This document shows, piece by piece, positions 62,720 to 64,000 of a DNA stretch of 64,000 nucleotides. The stretch covers positions 1 through 64,000 of the forward strand of contig JANPER010000040.1 in the NCBI GenBank assembly GCA_031423015.1, written 5' to 3'. The notes beneath the pieces are model-generated. The model worked only from the letters and a program-made list of their open reading frames with translations. It did no database searches and was not told the origin of the DNA. Numbering within the stretch: the first letter of the stretch is position 1; the number at the start of each line of letters is the position of its first letter. A program made the position numbers and the translations under genes. Source of the DNA: DATGPD01 sp031423015 (GTDB lineage Bacteria; Planctomycetota; UBA1135; UBA2386).

Positions 62720-64000
62720 TCAGCCAGGCGACGGATCCAGGACTTCCTGCAAGACGCTGCTCAGAGCATCGACCTCGAAGGGCTTCTGCAGGAAACTCGC
62801 CAGCCCCTTGCCGGCGAACCGCGCCATCGTGTCGTGCTCGTCGAAGCCACTCATCAAGACGACTCGCACGTCGGGGCGTAGCCGACGCAAGCCAGCCAGA
62901 GTCTGCTCGCCATCGAGGCTGCGCATGCGCAGATCAAGCAAGACGACCGCGAACCGGTCGGGCGCCGCGCCGAACACGTCCAAGGCCTCTTGCCCATCGC
63001 TCACCACGACCGCGTCGAAGCCGAGCGCGCGCAGCATGGAGCCCACGATTGCCCGAATCGTCCCCTCGTCGTCCGCAACCAACACCGTTCCGTGACCCTG
63101 CCAGGCGGCCATGGACCGCGGCGGTTCAACCACGTCGGCAACGGGACCGTCGACCGCCGGGAACAACAGTTTGAACCTGCTGCCCTGCCCGACCACCGAC
63201 TCAACCGTGATGCTGCCCCGGTGGCCGCGCACGATTCCTAGCACGGCGGCAAGGCCGAGGCCGCGGCCGGTGAACTTGGTGCTGAAGAACGGGTCGAAGA
63301 TGCGACTTTGTGTTTCGCCGCTCATGCCGCTCCCCGTGTCTGACACCTCGAGTCGGACATAGTCGCCGGCCTGCGTGCAAATCGTTGTCGGTTGACTGGA
63401 GTTGTCGCGAACGACACGTTCGACACTCGTCGTTAGGGTAACGACTCCCGGCGCCGTCTCGCCGACCGCCTCGCTGCCGTTGATGACCAGGTTCATGATC
63501 ACCTGACGGAGCTGCGTCGCGTCCGCCGCGATCGGTGGCAAGTTTGCCGCAAGGTCGAGGCGCAGCTCGACGTTGCTACCGATCGAGATCCTCAGCATCT
63601 GCAGCGTGTCTTCGATGATGCGGCCGAGGTCGACGTTCTGCACCACGAAGCGGCCCTTGCCCGAGTAGGCCAACATCTGTCGGCACAGCTCGGTCGCGCG
63701 CGCAGTCGCGATCCTGATCTGCGCCAAGTAGTCGCGGGCAACAGAATCAGCCGGCAGATCCAGGCTGATCATGCTGGCGTTGGCGACGACCGTGGTCAGG
63801 ATGTTGTTGAAGTCGTGCGCGATCCCACCCGCGAGAACCCCCAGGCTCTCGAGCTTCTGGCTCTCCTGCATCTTGCGTTGGATCGCCTCCCGCTCGCGCA
63901 CGGCGGCGCGGGAAAGGGTGATGTCCTGCACGAAGCCATCGATGCAGATCAGGTCGCCCTTGTCGTCATACACGCCACCAGCGTGCTCGGAAACCCAACG
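62720..64000 (-). CDS. hybrid sensor histidine kinase/response regulator, partial at right edge
   Basis: The C-terminal part of a two-component kinase; the gene continues past base 64000. Visible: the end of a PAS-like domain (GDLICIDGFVQDIT), the phosphoacceptor helix LAGGIAHDFNNILTTV with His, the N-box LVINGSEAVGE, the G1/G2 ATP-binding motifs VSDTGSGM and GRGLGLAAVLGIV, and a receiver domain (VLVADDEGTIRA, LLDLRM with the phospho-acceptor Asp, LQKPFEVD). The HDFNN type matches NtrB-like hybrid kinases. Output is unknown; the receiver may pass the signal to another protein. An ATG near 63973 lies inside the PAS domain and is not the real start. Confidence 0.92.
   Translation of the reverse strand, partial: RWVSEHAGGVYDDKGDLICIDGFVQDITLSRAAVREREAIQRKMQESQKLESLGVLAGGIAHDFNNILTTVVANASMISLDLPADSVARDYLAQIRIATARATELCRQMLAYSGKGRFVVQNVDLGRIIEDTLQMLRISIGSNVELRLDLAANLPPIAADATQLRQVIMNLVINGSEAVGETAPGVVTLTTSVERVVRDNSSQPTTICTQAGDYVRLEVSDTGSGMSGETQSRIFDPFFSTKFTGRGLGLAAVLGIVRGHRGSITVESVVGQGSRFKLLFPAVDGPVADVVEPPRSMAAWQGHGTVLVADDEGTIRAIVGSMLRALGFDAVVVSDGQEALDVFGAAPDRFAVVLLDLRMRSLDGEQTLAGLRRLRPDVRVVLMSGFDEHDTMARFAGKGLASFLQKPFEVDALSSVLQEVLDPSPG

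Overview
The window is about 64 kb of GC-rich bacterial chromosome, densely coding, with no rRNA, tRNA, CRISPR array or insertion sequence that I can see. The gene content points to a diderm bacterium of the Planctomycetota, or a close relative in gene style. The signs are many secreted or lipobox proteins of unknown role, HEAT and VWA proteins, a formylglycine-generating-enzyme-like protein, an arylsulfotransferase-like propeller, a DUF1080-like lipoprotein, a giant Ser/Thr kinase fusion, one LptF/LptG-type permease, and an orphan PilM/N/O set. This assignment is inference; no marker gene in the window settles it.

Layout. 1-9.7 kb: Ppx/GppA phosphatase with a small coiled-coil partner, an oligopeptide-type solute-binding protein, a Ser/Thr kinase-TPR-GAF-sigma54 activator fusion, and a divergent secreted beta-propeller protein. 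9.7-14.3 kb: an MFS permease gene broken by an in-frame TGA, a methyltransferase/WaaP-like kinase pair, Aat transferase (N-end rule), and a coiled-coil protein ending in a RelE-like fold. 14.5-18.9 kb: a tight six-gene operon read leftward: ECF sigma factor, anti-sigma factor, Spy/CpxP-like protein, PilM-PilN fusion, PilO-like protein, lipoprotein. 18.9-27.6 kb: RibBA, a HEAT-cyclophilin lipoprotein followed by a clear intrinsic terminator, a coiled-coil trypsin-like protease, a GT39 glycosyltransferase, a TPR protein and a HIT protein. 27.8-41.3 kb: SUMF1-type, VWA/HEAT, outer-membrane barrel, fucose-isomerase-like, DUF218, PilZ, DUF1080-like, pirin, arylsulfotransferase-like, PmtA-like, LptF/G-like and a second propeller gene.

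41.7-54.0 kb holds the most striking region: eight consecutive, mostly overlapping genes carrying nine amidohydrolase-type domains, all exported. Only one (49.7-51.1 kb) keeps all five expected metal and catalytic residues; the others have lost some or nearly all. This looks like one operon encoding a set of paralogous, largely non-catalytic proteins around one probable enzyme.

54.2-64 kb: an NTF2-like protein, a HYDIN-type secreted protein, a fused isobutyryl-CoA mutase (IcmF) overlapping a degenerate MutA-like subunit, a di-haem cytochrome c peroxidase, and a hybrid histidine kinase that runs off the right edge.

Two kinds of non-coding structure stand out. (1) A repeat of about 180 bp occurs twice (41381 and 56210), each time in a divergent intergenic region, with a conserved three-stem fold. 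(2) Three consecutive large palindromes fill the convergent gap at 35270-35484.
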